Positions 15,572-23,929 of a stretch of DNA of 27,601 nt are shown piece after piece (position 1 is the stretch's first letter; every line of letters starts with the position of its first letter). A model generated the notes under the pieces. That model did no database searches and was not told the DNA's origin. It saw nothing but the letters and a program-made list of their open reading frames with translations. The DNA is from JASJHI01 sp965371355 (GTDB taxonomy: Bacteria; Actinomycetota; Acidimicrobiia; Acidimicrobiales; Ilumatobacteraceae), in the NCBI GenBank assembly GCA_965371355.1, contig CBDUYD010000019.1, positions 1 through 27,601 on the forward strand, in the 5' to 3' direction. A program made the translations under genes and the position numbers.

Positions 15572-17318
15572 CCGATCCGCTCGGCGCGGCACGGTGCCCG
15601 GGGCTCTCGATCCCGACGTCCCGGTACGGATCACCTTCCTCGGTGGACTCGGTGAGATCGGCCGCAACTGCATGTCGATCGAGCAGGGGGCGGCGGACGA
15701 TCCCGACCGCACGATGGTGCTGATCGACTGCGGCTTGATGTTCCCCGACGCCAACATGCACGGGATCGACCTCATCCTTCCGGACTTCACCTACCTGCGC
15801 GAGAACGCGGAGCGGATCGGCGCGATCATCCTGACGCACGGTCACGAGGACCACGTCGGGGCGATCCAGTACCTCCTCCGCGACGGCGACGGAATCGGCG
15901 ACTTACGCGATGAGCCCATCCCGATCTACGGCTCGGCGCTGACGCTCGGACTGGCGCGCAACCGGATCGACGAGGCCGGCCTCACGGCGAAAACCGACAT
16001 GCGCGCGATCGCCGACGGTGACACGATCGAGGTCGGATCGCTGAAGATCGAGTTCATCCCCGTCACCCATTCCGTGCCCCACGCCCACGCGATCGCGGTG
16101 CACAGTGCCCAAGGCGTCATCCTCCACTCGGGCGACTTCAAGATCGACCTGACACCCGTCGACGATCGCCGCGTCGACCTCGCCCGAGTCGGCGAACTCG
16201 CCAAGTCGCAGGGGATCCGGCTGCTGATGGGCGATTCCACCAACGCCGAGGAGCCCGGGTACTCGCCGAGCGAGAGCAGCGTCGGTGGTGTGCTGCGCGG
16301 ACTGTTCGCCGCCCAGAAAGATCGGCGCATCATCACGGCGAGTTTTGCCAGCCACCTGCACCGGATCCAGCAGATCGCCAGCGCGGCGATCGCCGACGGG
16401 CGGGTCGTCGCCACGCTCGGGCTGAGCATGAAGAAGAACGTGCGGCTCGGCCTCGAACTCGGCATCCTGCGGATCCCCGAGTCGTCGCTCGTCGACATCG
16501 AGGACATCGACGGCTACGAGCCGGGGCGGGTGTGCATCATCTCGACCGGATCGCAGGGCGAGCCGATGTCCGCGCTCGGACTGATGGCGCGCGCCGAGAA
16601 CAAGTGGCTCAAGCTCGGCGAGCACGACACGGTCGTACTGTCGAGCCATGCGATCCCCGGGAACGAGGGCAATGTCAACAATGTGATCGACGGGCTGTTG
16701 CGCCACGGGGCGGAGGTCGTGCACTCCGGTGTGCTCGACGTGCACGCCACCGGCCACGCGCAGGCCGACGAGATCAAGACCTACCTCTCGATCGTCAATC
16801 CCGAGTGGTTCGTCCCGATCCACGGTGAGTACCGGCACATGGTGGCGAACGCCCGCCTCGGCGAACTGATGGGCGTCCGACCCGATCACGTCGTGCTCTG
16901 CGAGGACGGTGACGTGCTCGAGTTGTCCGCCGACGGTCTCTCGCCGATCGGCCGTGTTCCCGCGGGCTACCTCTACGTCGACGGGATCGTCGGCGACGTC
17001 GGCCAGGGGGTGCTGCGCGATCGGCAGAAGCTCGCCGAGGAGGGTGTCGTCGTCGTGGTCGTCACCGTCGATATCCAGACGGGCAAGGTGCTGGTCGGGC
17101 CCGAGATCATCACCCGCGGCTGGGTCTACGCACCCGAGGCCGAGGACCTGCTCGACGAGGCGTGCGACACGGTCGCCGACGCGGTCGAACTCGCGCTCGC
17201 CAAGGGCGTCCGTGATGTCGAGGCGCTCGAGCGCGACGTGCGCAGGGCCGCCGGGCGGTTCGTCAGCGAACGAACCCGGCGGCGGCCGATGATCGTGCCC
17301 GTCGTTATGGAGGCCTGA
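15564..17318 (+). CDS. rnj: Ribonuclease J
   Basis: The 584-residue protein is a beta-CASP metallo-beta-lactamase nuclease acting in mRNA decay and rRNA maturation. The metal-binding HGHEDH motif is at residues 92-97, preceded by FLGGLGEIGRN, which is diagnostic of RNase J. Further motifs follow: the HSGDFK strand, GDSTNAE, the beta-CASP segments around ASFASHLHR and STGSQGEP, SSHAIPGNE, the VHATGHA loop, and PIHGEYRH. The C-terminal domain, about 110 residues, is complete. The GTG at 15564 is taken as start because it overlaps the dapA stop by 8 bp and leaves a short N-terminus before the domain; a GTG at 15594 is an alternative. Translational coupling with dapA is likely. Confidence 0.93.
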   Translation: MADRSARRGTVPGALDPDVPVRITFLGGLGEIGRNCMSIEQGAADDPDRTMVLIDCGLMFPDANMHGIDLILPDFTYLRENAERIGAIILTHGHEDHVGAIQYLLRDGDGIGDLRDEPIPIYGSALTLGLARNRIDEAGLTAKTDMRAIADGDTIEVGSLKIEFIPVTHSVPHAHAIAVHSAQGVILHSGDFKIDLTPVDDRRVDLARVGELAKSQGIRLLMGDSTNAEEPGYSPSESSVGGVLRGLFAAQKDRRIITASFASHLHRIQQIASAAIADGRVVATLGLSMKKNVRLGLELGILRIPESSLVDIEDIDGYEPGRVCIISTGSQGEPMSALGLMARAENKWLKLGEHDTVVLSSHAIPGNEGNVNNVIDGLLRHGAEVVHSGVLDVHATGHAQADEIKTYLSIVNPEWFVPIHGEYRHMVANARLGELMGVRPDHVVLCEDGDVLELSADGLSPIGRVPAGYLYVDGIVGDVGQGVLRDRQKLAEEGVVVVVVTVDIQTGKVLVGPEIITRGWVYAPEAEDLLDEACDTVADAVELALAKGVRDVEALERDVRRAAGRFVSERTRRRPMIVPVVMEA

Positions 17319-17366
17319 CGAGGGACTCGTTGGGAATCCCCGCGGGTTCCGCTACACACGCGAACC

Positions 17367-17861
17367 ATGCGTCGGCTGTTCGTACTCGCACTCTGCGTCC
17401 TGCCGATCGCCACGTGTGGAGGTGACCCGGCGACGGCGCAGCCCGACTTCATCGGTGACGTCAGACGCGCCGCCGCCGCCGTCGAGGACGAACTCGGCGG
17501 CCCTCAGGAGTTCTTCGAGATCACGGCGAGCGCACCGTTGACGAACGTCTTCGTCGCGGTCGACGATGCGACCGTAGCGATCCCGTACGTCTACCGAGAT
17601 GGTGTGCTCGAGCCGCCCGGGCCCAGGCTCGAGGGCGCATCCGGTCACACGTTCACCAGTGAGGCGATTGCGTTCGACGACGACCGCGTGCTGGTGAACG
17701 TCGCCGATGAGGTGCCCGACGCGACGATCGAATCGCTCAGTGTCGAGGGCGGCCCGGAGGGGAGCGTGCGCTACGTCGTCTCGGCGCGGTCGTCGCAGGG
17801 TGGAGTGCTCGACGTGGTCGTCGGGGAGGGCGGCGCGATCCTGTCTGTCGATCCGGTGTGA
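17367..17861 (+). CDS. Small putative lipoprotein of unknown function
   Basis: The 164-residue product has a short basic N-terminus, a hydrophobic segment and a Cys17 in PIATCGG. The -1 Thr is unusual for a lipobox, so the lipid modification is plausible but not certain. The rest is acidic and beta-rich, with no recognised domain. It is placed between rnj and ftsK on the same strand. Upstream, TACACA at 17353-17358 lies eight bases before the ATG and could be a degenerate -10; no Shine-Dalgarno was found. The gap to rnj holds a small hairpin (ACGAG/CTCGT at 17318-17330). Its role cannot be inferred. Confidence 0.65.
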   Translation: MRRLFVLALCVLPIATCGGDPATAQPDFIGDVRRAAAAVEDELGGPQEFFEITASAPLTNVFVAVDDATVAIPYVYRDGVLEPPGPRLEGASGHTFTSEAIAFDDDRVLVNVADEVPDATIESLSVEGGPEGSVRYVVSARSSQGGVLDVVVGEGGAILSVDPV

Positions 17862-17993
17862 AGTCCGCTGCTGCGATCTTCGGCGTGCCGTCCGGGTGCG
17901 AAGCGCCGCCGACGTTGCTGCTTCGTGACCTCCGAGGTGCCATCTACACGCCACTCGGCGTCGGGTGTCCGGTCGGCTGCGACAGGGGCTTGG

Positions 17994-17999
17994 TACCGT
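17994..17999 (+). promoter_or_regulatory. -10 box (TACCGT) of probable leaderless promoter for ftsK
   Basis: TACCGT ends nine bases before the ATG at 18009 and is located downstream of the alternative ATG at 17925. It therefore supports the shorter ftsK product. Confidence 0.5.
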
Positions 18000-18008
18000 T
18001 GGCAACAC

Positions 18009-20516
18009 ATGTCGACGTGGGGACCCTCCAAACGGCGCTCCGGGAAGCGCGCGACCAAGGTGAGCGGCCGCGCGGCCGGATCGCCGTCGGGCGGTGTGCG
18101 CGATGCGACTCCGCCCGACGTCCCCCGATCGCGCCGCGATCGTGCCGAGGCCGAGTTGCGCGAAGCGGTCGACGGCCGCGAGCACGAGTTCATCGGGCTC
18201 GGCCTGATCGGTGTCGGCGCCCTGCTGGCGCTGGCGATCTATCTCGACCTCGCCGGACCCCTCGGTCGGGGCGTCGAGACCCTGACCGGTTGGTTCACCG
18301 GGCTCGGCAGGTACATCGTCCCCGTCGTGTTGATCGCTTCGGGCATCGCCTTCGTCCGGCGCGGGCGTAGTTACAGCCCGTTCAGGCTCGCCGCCGGGTG
18401 GCTGCTCGTATGCCTGGCGGCACTCGGACTCCTCCACCTCATCAGCGGTCCCGACAAGATCTCCGCGGGCGTCGACGACCTCGGCGATTCGGGCGGCTGG
18501 CTGGGTGCGCTTGCCGCCGAGCCCCTCCGCGCCCTGCTGGCGACCGCTGGGGCCGCTGTCGTACTCGCCGCGGCGTTCATCGGCGGTGCCCTGATAATCA
18601 CCCAGACCTCACTGCGCACGATGGCCGCGCACACCGGCGGATTCCTGAGCACGATCATCCGCCCGGTCGGCCGTGCGGCGAGGTCGGGCATCGACAACCT
18701 GTCGAGTCTGAGCAGCGATCGGCATCACACCGATGCCGAGCACACCGATGCCGAGCACGCCGGTGGCGTCGACGGCTCGGCGGGCGCGGAGGCGGTGGCG
18801 GCGGTCTCCGGTACCGGGGTCTACGACTTCGCCTCCGAGGAGGGCGAGGAGTTGATCGACGCGTCGGCTCCCGCGGATCGCAAACCTTCTTCCAAGCCCA
18901 AGGCGTCGGTCCGAAGCCGGCCGGGCGCCCCGGTCGGCGATGGGGCACGGATCGGTTCGTGGGTCCTCCCGCGGATGTCGCTGCTCGAGCAGCCGGGATC
19001 CAAGAAGATCGACCGCAAGGCGATCGAGGCACGAGGGCAGACGCTGCAAGAGTCGCTCGCCTCACACAACGTCGACACGACCCTGGTGGGGATGACGGTC
19101 GGCCCGACGGTCACGAGGTACGAACTCGAACTCGGAGCCGGAGTCAAGGTTGCCAAGGTGACAAGCCTGCAGAAGGACATCGCCTATGCGATGGCGGCCA
19201 CCGACGTCCGCATTCTCGCTCCGATCCCGGGTCGCTCGGCGATCGGTGTCGAGGTTCCCAATCAGCAGCGCCAGCTCGTCGCGCTCGGCGATCTGCTGGC
19301 CTCGCCCGAGGCCGCCAGGGCGAACCGTCCCCTCGACGTAGCCGTCGGCAAGGACATTGCCGGCGAGGCCGTGTTCCTCGACCTTGCCGCCACGCCCCAC
19401 CTCCTGATCGCCGGCGCCACGGGCGCCGGCAAGTCGAGTGGGATCAACTGCATCATCACCTCGCTGCTGATGCGAACGACGCCCGACGAGGTGCGGCTCA
19501 TCCTGATCGACCCCAAGCAGGTCGAGATGGGCCAGTATCAACGCCTTCCGCACCTGCTCACCCAGCCGGTGACCAATCCCAAGAAGGCGGCAAACGCCCT
19601 CGGCTGGGCGGTCAAGGAGATGGACCGGCGCTACGACGTGTTGTCCGAACTCGGCCATCGCGACATCACCGGCTACAACAACGCGGTCGCGAAGGGCGAG
19701 GCGCAGCCGCCGCCGGGGTCCGACATCGAGTACGAGCACATGCCGTTCATCATCGTCGTGGTCGACGAGCTCAACGACTTGATGATGGTCGCCGCCCGCG
19801 ACGTCGAGGAGTCGATCACCCGCATCGCACAGAAGGCGCGGGCGGTCGGCATCCACCTCATCGTCGCCACGCAGCGCCCGTCGGTCAACGTGATCACCGG
19901 CGTCATCAAGGCCAACATCCCGGCCCGGATGGCGTTCGCCGTGTCGTCGCTGACCGACTCCCGGGTGATCCTCGACCAGCCCGGCGCCGAGAAGCTGGTC
20001 GGCAAGGGTGACATGCTGCTGCTTCCGGGCAACTCCTCGATCGCCAGCCGCATCCAGGGTTCATTCGTCAGCGAGGGCGAGGTGCGACAGGTCGTCGGCC
20101 ACTGGCGTGCCCAGGCGCCCGAACCCGTGTATGCGACCGACGTCGAGGCCGAGCCGTCCGCTGGGGCCTCCGGTGTCGCCCTGAATGCACCGGCACTGGT
20201 GCCTCCCACGCCGGGAGCGGCGGCGGCGATCACCGATTCCCTCGACGTCACCTCCGACGCGAACGCCTTCTCGGCGGGTGCCGAAGACGACGACACGGTG
20301 ATGATGAAGCAGGCGATGGAACTCGTCGTGCGGAGCCAACTCGGATCGACCTCGATGTTGCAGCGCAAACTCAAGGTCGGCTTCGCCCGTGCCGGACGGA
20401 TGATGGACCTGCTCGAGCAACGCGGCGTCGTCGGACCGAGCGAAGGGTCCAAGGCACGGTCGGTGCTGATGACCGTCGAGGAGTTCGAACTCCTCCAACA
20501 GAACGGCCAGCTATGA
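18009..20516 (+). CDS. ftsK: FtsK/SpoIIIE DNA translocase
   Basis: The 835-residue protein pumps chromosomal DNA through the division septum and helps resolve chromosome dimers. A basic N-terminus is followed by four membrane helices (about residues 58-80, 95-118, 120-143 and 175-203). Next come an Ala/Asp/Glu-rich linker with a short repeat, the alpha domain, and the RecA-like beta domain with Walker A GATGAGKS at 469-476, a FIIVVVDELNDLM Walker B and the IHLIVATQRPSV segment. The C-terminal gamma winged-helix domain (MMKQAMELVV to SKARSVLMT) recognises polar DNA motifs. The ATG at 18009 is preferred over 17925, which would add 28 residues encoded across a promoter-like region. Its stop is 3 bp from that of the convergent SLATT-like gene. 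Confidence 0.93.
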   Translation: MSTWGPSKRRSGKRATKVSGRAAGSPSGGVRDATPPDVPRSRRDRAEAELREAVDGREHEFIGLGLIGVGALLALAIYLDLAGPLGRGVETLTGWFTGLGRYIVPVVLIASGIAFVRRGRSYSPFRLAAGWLLVCLAALGLLHLISGPDKISAGVDDLGDSGGWLGALAAEPLRALLATAGAAVVLAAAFIGGALIITQTSLRTMAAHTGGFLSTIIRPVGRAARSGIDNLSSLSSDRHHTDAEHTDAEHAGGVDGSAGAEAVAAVSGTGVYDFASEEGEELIDASAPADRKPSSKPKASVRSRPGAPVGDGARIGSWVLPRMSLLEQPGSKKIDRKAIEARGQTLQESLASHNVDTTLVGMTVGPTVTRYELELGAGVKVAKVTSLQKDIAYAMAATDVRILAPIPGRSAIGVEVPNQQRQLVALGDLLASPEAARANRPLDVAVGKDIAGEAVFLDLAATPHLLIAGATGAGKSSGINCIITSLLMRTTPDEVRLILIDPKQVEMGQYQRLPHLLTQPVTNPKKAANALGWAVKEMDRRYDVLSELGHRDITGYNNAVAKGEAQPPPGSDIEYEHMPFIIVVVDELNDLMMVAARDVEESITRIAQKARAVGIHLIVATQRPSVNVITGVIKANIPARMAFAVSSLTDSRVILDQPGAEKLVGKGDMLLLPGNSSIASRIQGSFVSEGEVRQVVGHWRAQAPEPVYATDVEAEPSAGASGVALNAPALVPPTPGAAAAITDSLDVTSDANAFSAGAEDDDTVMMKQAMELVVRSQLGSTSMLQRKLKVGFARAGRMMDLLEQRGVVGPSEGSKARSVLMTVEEFELLQQNGQL
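18726..18755 (+). repeat. Two exact 15-bp units in the FtsK linker
   Basis: CACACCGATGCCGAG occurs twice in tandem, in frame, coding HTDAE twice (residues 240-249), followed by a partial third unit. It falls in the disordered linker between membrane and motor domains, where length changes are tolerated. Confidence 0.85.
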
Positions 20517-20519
20517 CCC

Positions 20520-20978
20520 TCAGCCTGCTTGCGCCTGGGCCGTGGTGGCCAGTGCGACCCAGTCGGTGTTCTCGGCCGACAGGATCGACGTCATCCGCTC
20601 ACTGAGGAGCTTGCCGGCATCGACCACGCCGTCGTAGGGGCCTGCCCCGGCTTCGTACAGCCGCCGTTCCTGGTCGAGCACGTTCCACGTCTTGCGGTAC
20701 CCGACCCACCGCTCGTGGAACTGGAACAACTGCTGGAGACCCTCGATCACCACGATCGCGCTACCGAGTACCGCGGTGATCACGGCCGATCCGTCGAGGA
20801 CGGCCACGACTGGAATCGATGCAGCGAGCACCATCGTGAGCACGCGGAGCGTCTGGTACCAGACCTTGCTGCGGCGGGCCGACCGGTCGTAGAAATCCAT
20901 CGCTCCGGAGAGCTCGGAATCGGTCCGGCCGGCGCTCGCGGCCGGATCCGGTGGCTGCAGCTCGGCTGACTTGTCCAT
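20520..20978 (-). CDS. SLATT/DUF4231-like two-helix membrane protein
   Basis: The 152-residue product starts with an acidic, Pro/Ala-rich tail. A soluble helix follows with FYDRSARRSKVWYQ, then two membrane helices (about residues 44-62 and 66-82) and a C-terminal helical part (QLFQFHERWVGYRKTWNVLDQER and LLSERMTSILS, each shown here in part). This order matches DUF4231/SLATT proteins, small two-TM proteins predicted to act as membrane effectors in nucleotide-signalling conflict systems or to have housekeeping roles. No nucleotidyltransferase or sensor gene is next to it, so it is an orphan here. The ATG at 20978 was selected because upstream in-frame codons run into the divergent gene's leader. 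A TTAGCT hexamer six bases upstream is a near-match to a -10 box. Confidence 0.75.
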   Translation of the reverse strand: MDKSAELQPPDPAASAGRTDSELSGAMDFYDRSARRSKVWYQTLRVLTMVLAASIPVVAVLDGSAVITAVLGSAIVVIEGLQQLFQFHERWVGYRKTWNVLDQERRLYEAGAGPYDGVVDAGKLLSERMTSILSAENTDWVALATTAQAQAG

Positions 20979-21065
20979 CCCACGAGCTAAGCACGATCTC
21001 GACCGACCCCCGCGCACGGCCGCCCCACCACTCCTCGTGGGCCACCGTCCTGCGAGGATGGGCCG

Positions 21066-22010
21066 ATGACCGACCTCATCGAGTTCACGCCGGAACTGAC
21101 CGAGATCACCGATGGCCTGCGCTTTCCCGAGGGCCCGATCGCGATGCCGGACGGCAGCGTGATCGTCGTCGAGATGTTCGGCCCGCGGCTGACGCTCGTG
21201 CACCCCGACGGCACGAAGGAGACGATCGCCGAGATCGAGGGCGGGCCAAACGGCGCGGCGATCGGGCCCGATGGCGCGGTGTACCTCTGCAACAACGGCG
21301 GCTCGTCCCGCCCGGCCGAGTTCGGCGGGCTGCTGCTTCCCGGTCGCTTCGATCCCTCGCGCTACATCGGTGGGCGGATCCAGCGCGTCGACCTGCACGA
21401 TGGCACCGTCACCGATCTCTACACCGAGTGCGGCGGTCGTCCGCTGCGGGCCCCCAACGATCTGGTGATGGATGGTCACGGCGGCTTCTGGTTCACCGAC
21501 CATGGACTACGCGACACGACCGCCCGGACGAGCGATCTCACGGCGATCTACTACGCCCGCACGGACGGGTCCGAGATCCGCGAGGTGGCATTCCCCACCG
21601 AGGCCCCGAACGGGATCGGACTCTCCCCGGACTGCTCCACGCTCTACTGGGCCGAGACGTACACGGGACGCGTGTTCAAGCGCCGAATCGTCGGCCCGGG
21701 TGAACTCGCCCCAGCCGTACCGCTCGACCCGAGCATCGTGCTGTACGGCCTGCCTGGATACCAGTTCCTCGATTCGCTCGCCGTCGACCGACAGGGATGG
21801 GTGTGCGTCGCGACGATCTTCAATGGAGGAATAACGGCGATCTCACCCGACGGTGAACGTGTCGAGCACCACGCCACCGGCGATGTCATCACGACCAACA
21901 TCTGCTTCGGCGGCGACGAGTTGCACACCGCGTTCCTCACGCTCTCGAGCACCGGCCGTCTCGTGTCGATGAACTGGCCGCGGCAGGGGCTCCGACCGGC
22001 CCACCAGTAG
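21066..22010 (+). CDS. SMP-30/gluconolactonase/LRE-family protein
   Basis: The 314-residue protein is a six-bladed beta-propeller of the SMP-30 lactonase family. The predicted divalent-metal ligands are present: Glu22 (FPEGP), Asn131 (APNDLV), Asn182 (APNGIG) and Asp236 (FLDSLAVD). Family members hydrolyse sugar lactones or related esters; the substrate here is not determined. Blade motifs such as GGFWFTDHG and STLYWAET are clear. No signal peptide is present, so it is cytosolic. A GAGGAT sequence six bases before the ATG is only a weak -10 candidate. It diverges from the SLATT-like gene and is followed 31 bp later by rimO. Together with that gene it separates ftsK from rimO. Confidence 0.87.
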   Translation: MTDLIEFTPELTEITDGLRFPEGPIAMPDGSVIVVEMFGPRLTLVHPDGTKETIAEIEGGPNGAAIGPDGAVYLCNNGGSSRPAEFGGLLLPGRFDPSRYIGGRIQRVDLHDGTVTDLYTECGGRPLRAPNDLVMDGHGGFWFTDHGLRDTTARTSDLTAIYYARTDGSEIREVAFPTEAPNGIGLSPDCSTLYWAETYTGRVFKRRIVGPGELAPAVPLDPSIVLYGLPGYQFLDSLAVDRQGWVCVATIFNGGITAISPDGERVEHHATGDVITTNICFGGDELHTAFLTLSSTGRLVSMNWPRQGLRPAHQ

Positions 22011-22027
22011 CGTCGGACGAGCGCAGA

Positions 22028-22033
22028 TAGCGT
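22028..22033 (+). promoter_or_regulatory. -10 box (TAGCGT) of probable leaderless promoter for rimO
   Basis: TAGCGT ends eight bases before the ATG at 22042 and no Shine-Dalgarno is present. The hexamer is the same as in the tetR promoter. Confidence 0.55.
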
Positions 22034-22041
22034 TCGACCCC

Positions 22042-23334
22042 ATGTCGCAGCGCTTCTACGTCGAGACGCTCGGCTGCCCGAAGAACGATGTCGATTCCGA
22101 CAAGTTGGTCGGGGCACTCGTCGCCGACGGGTACTCGCCCACCGACGACGCCTCGGCCGCCGATCTCGTCGTCGTCAACACCTGCGCGTTCATCGACGAC
22201 GCCCGCCGGGAGTCGATCGACACCATCCTCGCGCTCGACGAGGCGCGCGCCGACGGGTCGCGCCTGGTCGTCACGGGCTGCATGGCCGAGCGGTACGGCG
22301 ACGAACTCGCGGCCGAGCTCCCCGAGATCGATCAGGTCGCCGGGTTCGGACGATCGTTCACCGGGCCGGAGCGCAAGCTGATCCCGGTCTCGTCGACGCC
22401 GCTGCCCGACTTCGATCTTCTCAACCTGCCGCGACCGAAGGCCGCCGTGCCGTGGGCCTACGTCAAGATCGCCGAGGGTTGTGACCGGGCGTGCGGGTTC
22501 TGTGCGATCCCCAGCTTCCGCGGACCGCAGCGCAGTCGCGACGTCGAGTCGATCCTCGTGGAGGTCGAGCAGCTCGACGCCCGCGAGATCGTGCTGGTCG
22601 CGCAGGATCTGGCCTCGTACGGCAAGGATCGCCCCGAGGCGCTGGGTGCCGGCGCGATCGTGCCCCTCGTCGCCCGGGTCGCGGCGATCGTCGACCGCGT
22701 GCGGCTGCTCTACCTCTATCCGAGCGACCTCTCCGACGAGCTGATCGACACGATCTGCGCATCGGATGTTCCCTACTTCGACCTCTCGTTGCAGCACGTC
22801 AGTAAGCCCCTCCTTCGACGGATGCGGCGTTGGGGCGACGGTGACCGCTTCCTGCGACGCATCGAGGACATCCGCGACCGCGAGCCCGCTGCCGCGTTCC
22901 GGAGCAACTTCATCGTCGGGTACCCGGGCGAGACAGAGCACGACCACGATCTCCTGCTCCGGTTCGTCGAGGAGGCGCAGCTCGATTGGTGCGGCTTCTT
23001 CTCGTACAGCCGCGAGGACGGCACGTACGCCGCCGAGCTCGACGGCGAGGTCGACGAAGGCCTGATGAACGAGCGGCTGCGCGAGCTGCGAGAGTTGCAG
23101 GACGAGATCACCGCGTCGAGGCGCGACGCCCTGATCGGCACGTCGGTCGAGGTGCTCGTCGACTCGGTCGGAATCGGAAGGTCGCATCGCGAGGCGCCCG
23201 AGATCGACGGAATCGTGCACGTCGGGCAGAATGTAGACGTGAGGAGCATCGTCGTCGTCGAGATCGTCGACGCACTGGGGCCCGACCTGGTCGCGGCCGG
23301 CGCCGACCGCGGTATCGCGGAGCGGGTCGATTGA
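22042..23334 (+). CDS. rimO: Ribosomal protein uS12 methylthiotransferase
   Basis: The 430-residue radical-SAM enzyme methylthiolates an aspartate of ribosomal protein S12. The N-terminal MTTase domain has the three cluster cysteines Cys12 (LGCPKN), Cys48 (NTCAF) and Cys80 (TGCMAERYG). The radical-SAM CxxxCxxC motif is Cys147, Cys151 and Cys154 (CDRACGFC). A C-terminal TRAM-like domain covers about residues 370-420. LGCPKNxVDS at the start separates RimO from MiaB. It starts a compact run with pgsA 10 bp and then cinA 18 bp downstream, an order seen in actinobacteria. Confidence 0.93.
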   Translation: MSQRFYVETLGCPKNDVDSDKLVGALVADGYSPTDDASAADLVVVNTCAFIDDARRESIDTILALDEARADGSRLVVTGCMAERYGDELAAELPEIDQVAGFGRSFTGPERKLIPVSSTPLPDFDLLNLPRPKAAVPWAYVKIAEGCDRACGFCAIPSFRGPQRSRDVESILVEVEQLDAREIVLVAQDLASYGKDRPEALGAGAIVPLVARVAAIVDRVRLLYLYPSDLSDELIDTICASDVPYFDLSLQHVSKPLLRRMRRWGDGDRFLRRIEDIRDREPAAAFRSNFIVGYPGETEHDHDLLLRFVEEAQLDWCGFFSYSREDGTYAAELDGEVDEGLMNERLRELRELQDEITASRRDALIGTSVEVLVDSVGIGRSHREAPEIDGIVHVGQNVDVRSIVVVEIVDALGPDLVAAGADRGIAERVD

Positions 23335-23344
23335 GGGTGCATCG

Positions 23345-23911
23345 ATGACCGACTCCCGAGGTCTCGCCAGTTGGGCCAACGCGATCACCGCGGGCCGACT
23401 GATGCTGTCGCCGTTGATGTTCTGGGTGATTCCGGATCACGCGGGAGGCTCGTGGGTCGCGTTCTGGATGTGGTTCGCGTTCTCCGCCAGCGACGGAATC
23501 GACGGATACATCGCGCGCAAGCGCGGACCCACCGCGGCCGGCGCCTTCCTCGATCCGCTCGCGGACAAGGTCCTCGTACTCGGGGCGATGTTCACACTTG
23601 TCAGCACCGGCGTGTTCTGGGTGGTCCCGGTCGCGATCATCGCGGCGCGCGAGTTCATCATCAGCGTGTACCGGGTGAGGGTCGCCGGTCACGGCGTGAG
23701 TGTTCCGGCGAGCAAACTGGGAAAGTACAAGGCACTCACACAGCAGCTCGCTGTCGGGTTCGCGCTGCTCCCGTTGACCGCGCTCGACGCCAAGTGGCTG
23801 TGGAACGGTCTCCTCTGGGCCGCCGTCGTGCTCGCCGTCGTCAGCGGGGTGCAGTACCTCCAGCGAGCGCGCCAGCCGATCTCCGAGAACAGCCCGCAGC
23901 CGGTCGCCTGA
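23345..23911 (+). CDS. pgsA: CDP-diacylglycerol-glycerol-3-phosphate 3-phosphatidyltransferase
   Basis: The 188-residue membrane enzyme makes phosphatidylglycerophosphate, or a related product of the same family, from CDP-diacylglycerol. The CDP-alcohol phosphotransferase motif is intact: Asp50 and Asp53 in DGIDGYIAR, Gly66, then Asp70 and Asp74 in FLDPLADK. Several hydrophobic helices follow (about 77-95, 97-110, 130-150 and 152-172). The ATG has a GAGGG eight bases upstream, overlapping the rimO stop region. Actinobacterial paralogues can use inositol phosphate instead of glycerol phosphate, so the acceptor is inferred from the rimO-pgsA-cinA context. Confidence 0.9.
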   Translation: MTDSRGLASWANAITAGRLMLSPLMFWVIPDHAGGSWVAFWMWFAFSASDGIDGYIARKRGPTAAGAFLDPLADKVLVLGAMFTLVSTGVFWVVPVAIIAAREFIISVYRVRVAGHGVSVPASKLGKYKALTQQLAVGFALLPLTALDAKWLWNGLLWAAVVLAVVSGVQYLQRARQPISENSPQPVA

Positions 23912-23929
23912 TACGGGCCGCCGATTCCG

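Noticed and set aside
17318..17350. Hairpins after rnj (ACGAG/CTCGT and an imperfect GGAATCCC/GGGTTCC repeat) as terminator
   Set aside because: Stems are short or imperfect and no T-tract follows; too weak to call.
17925..18008. Longer FtsK N-terminus from ATG 17925
   Set aside because: Low-conservation-looking residues encoded across a TACCGT -10 box; the ATG at 18009 has the better context.
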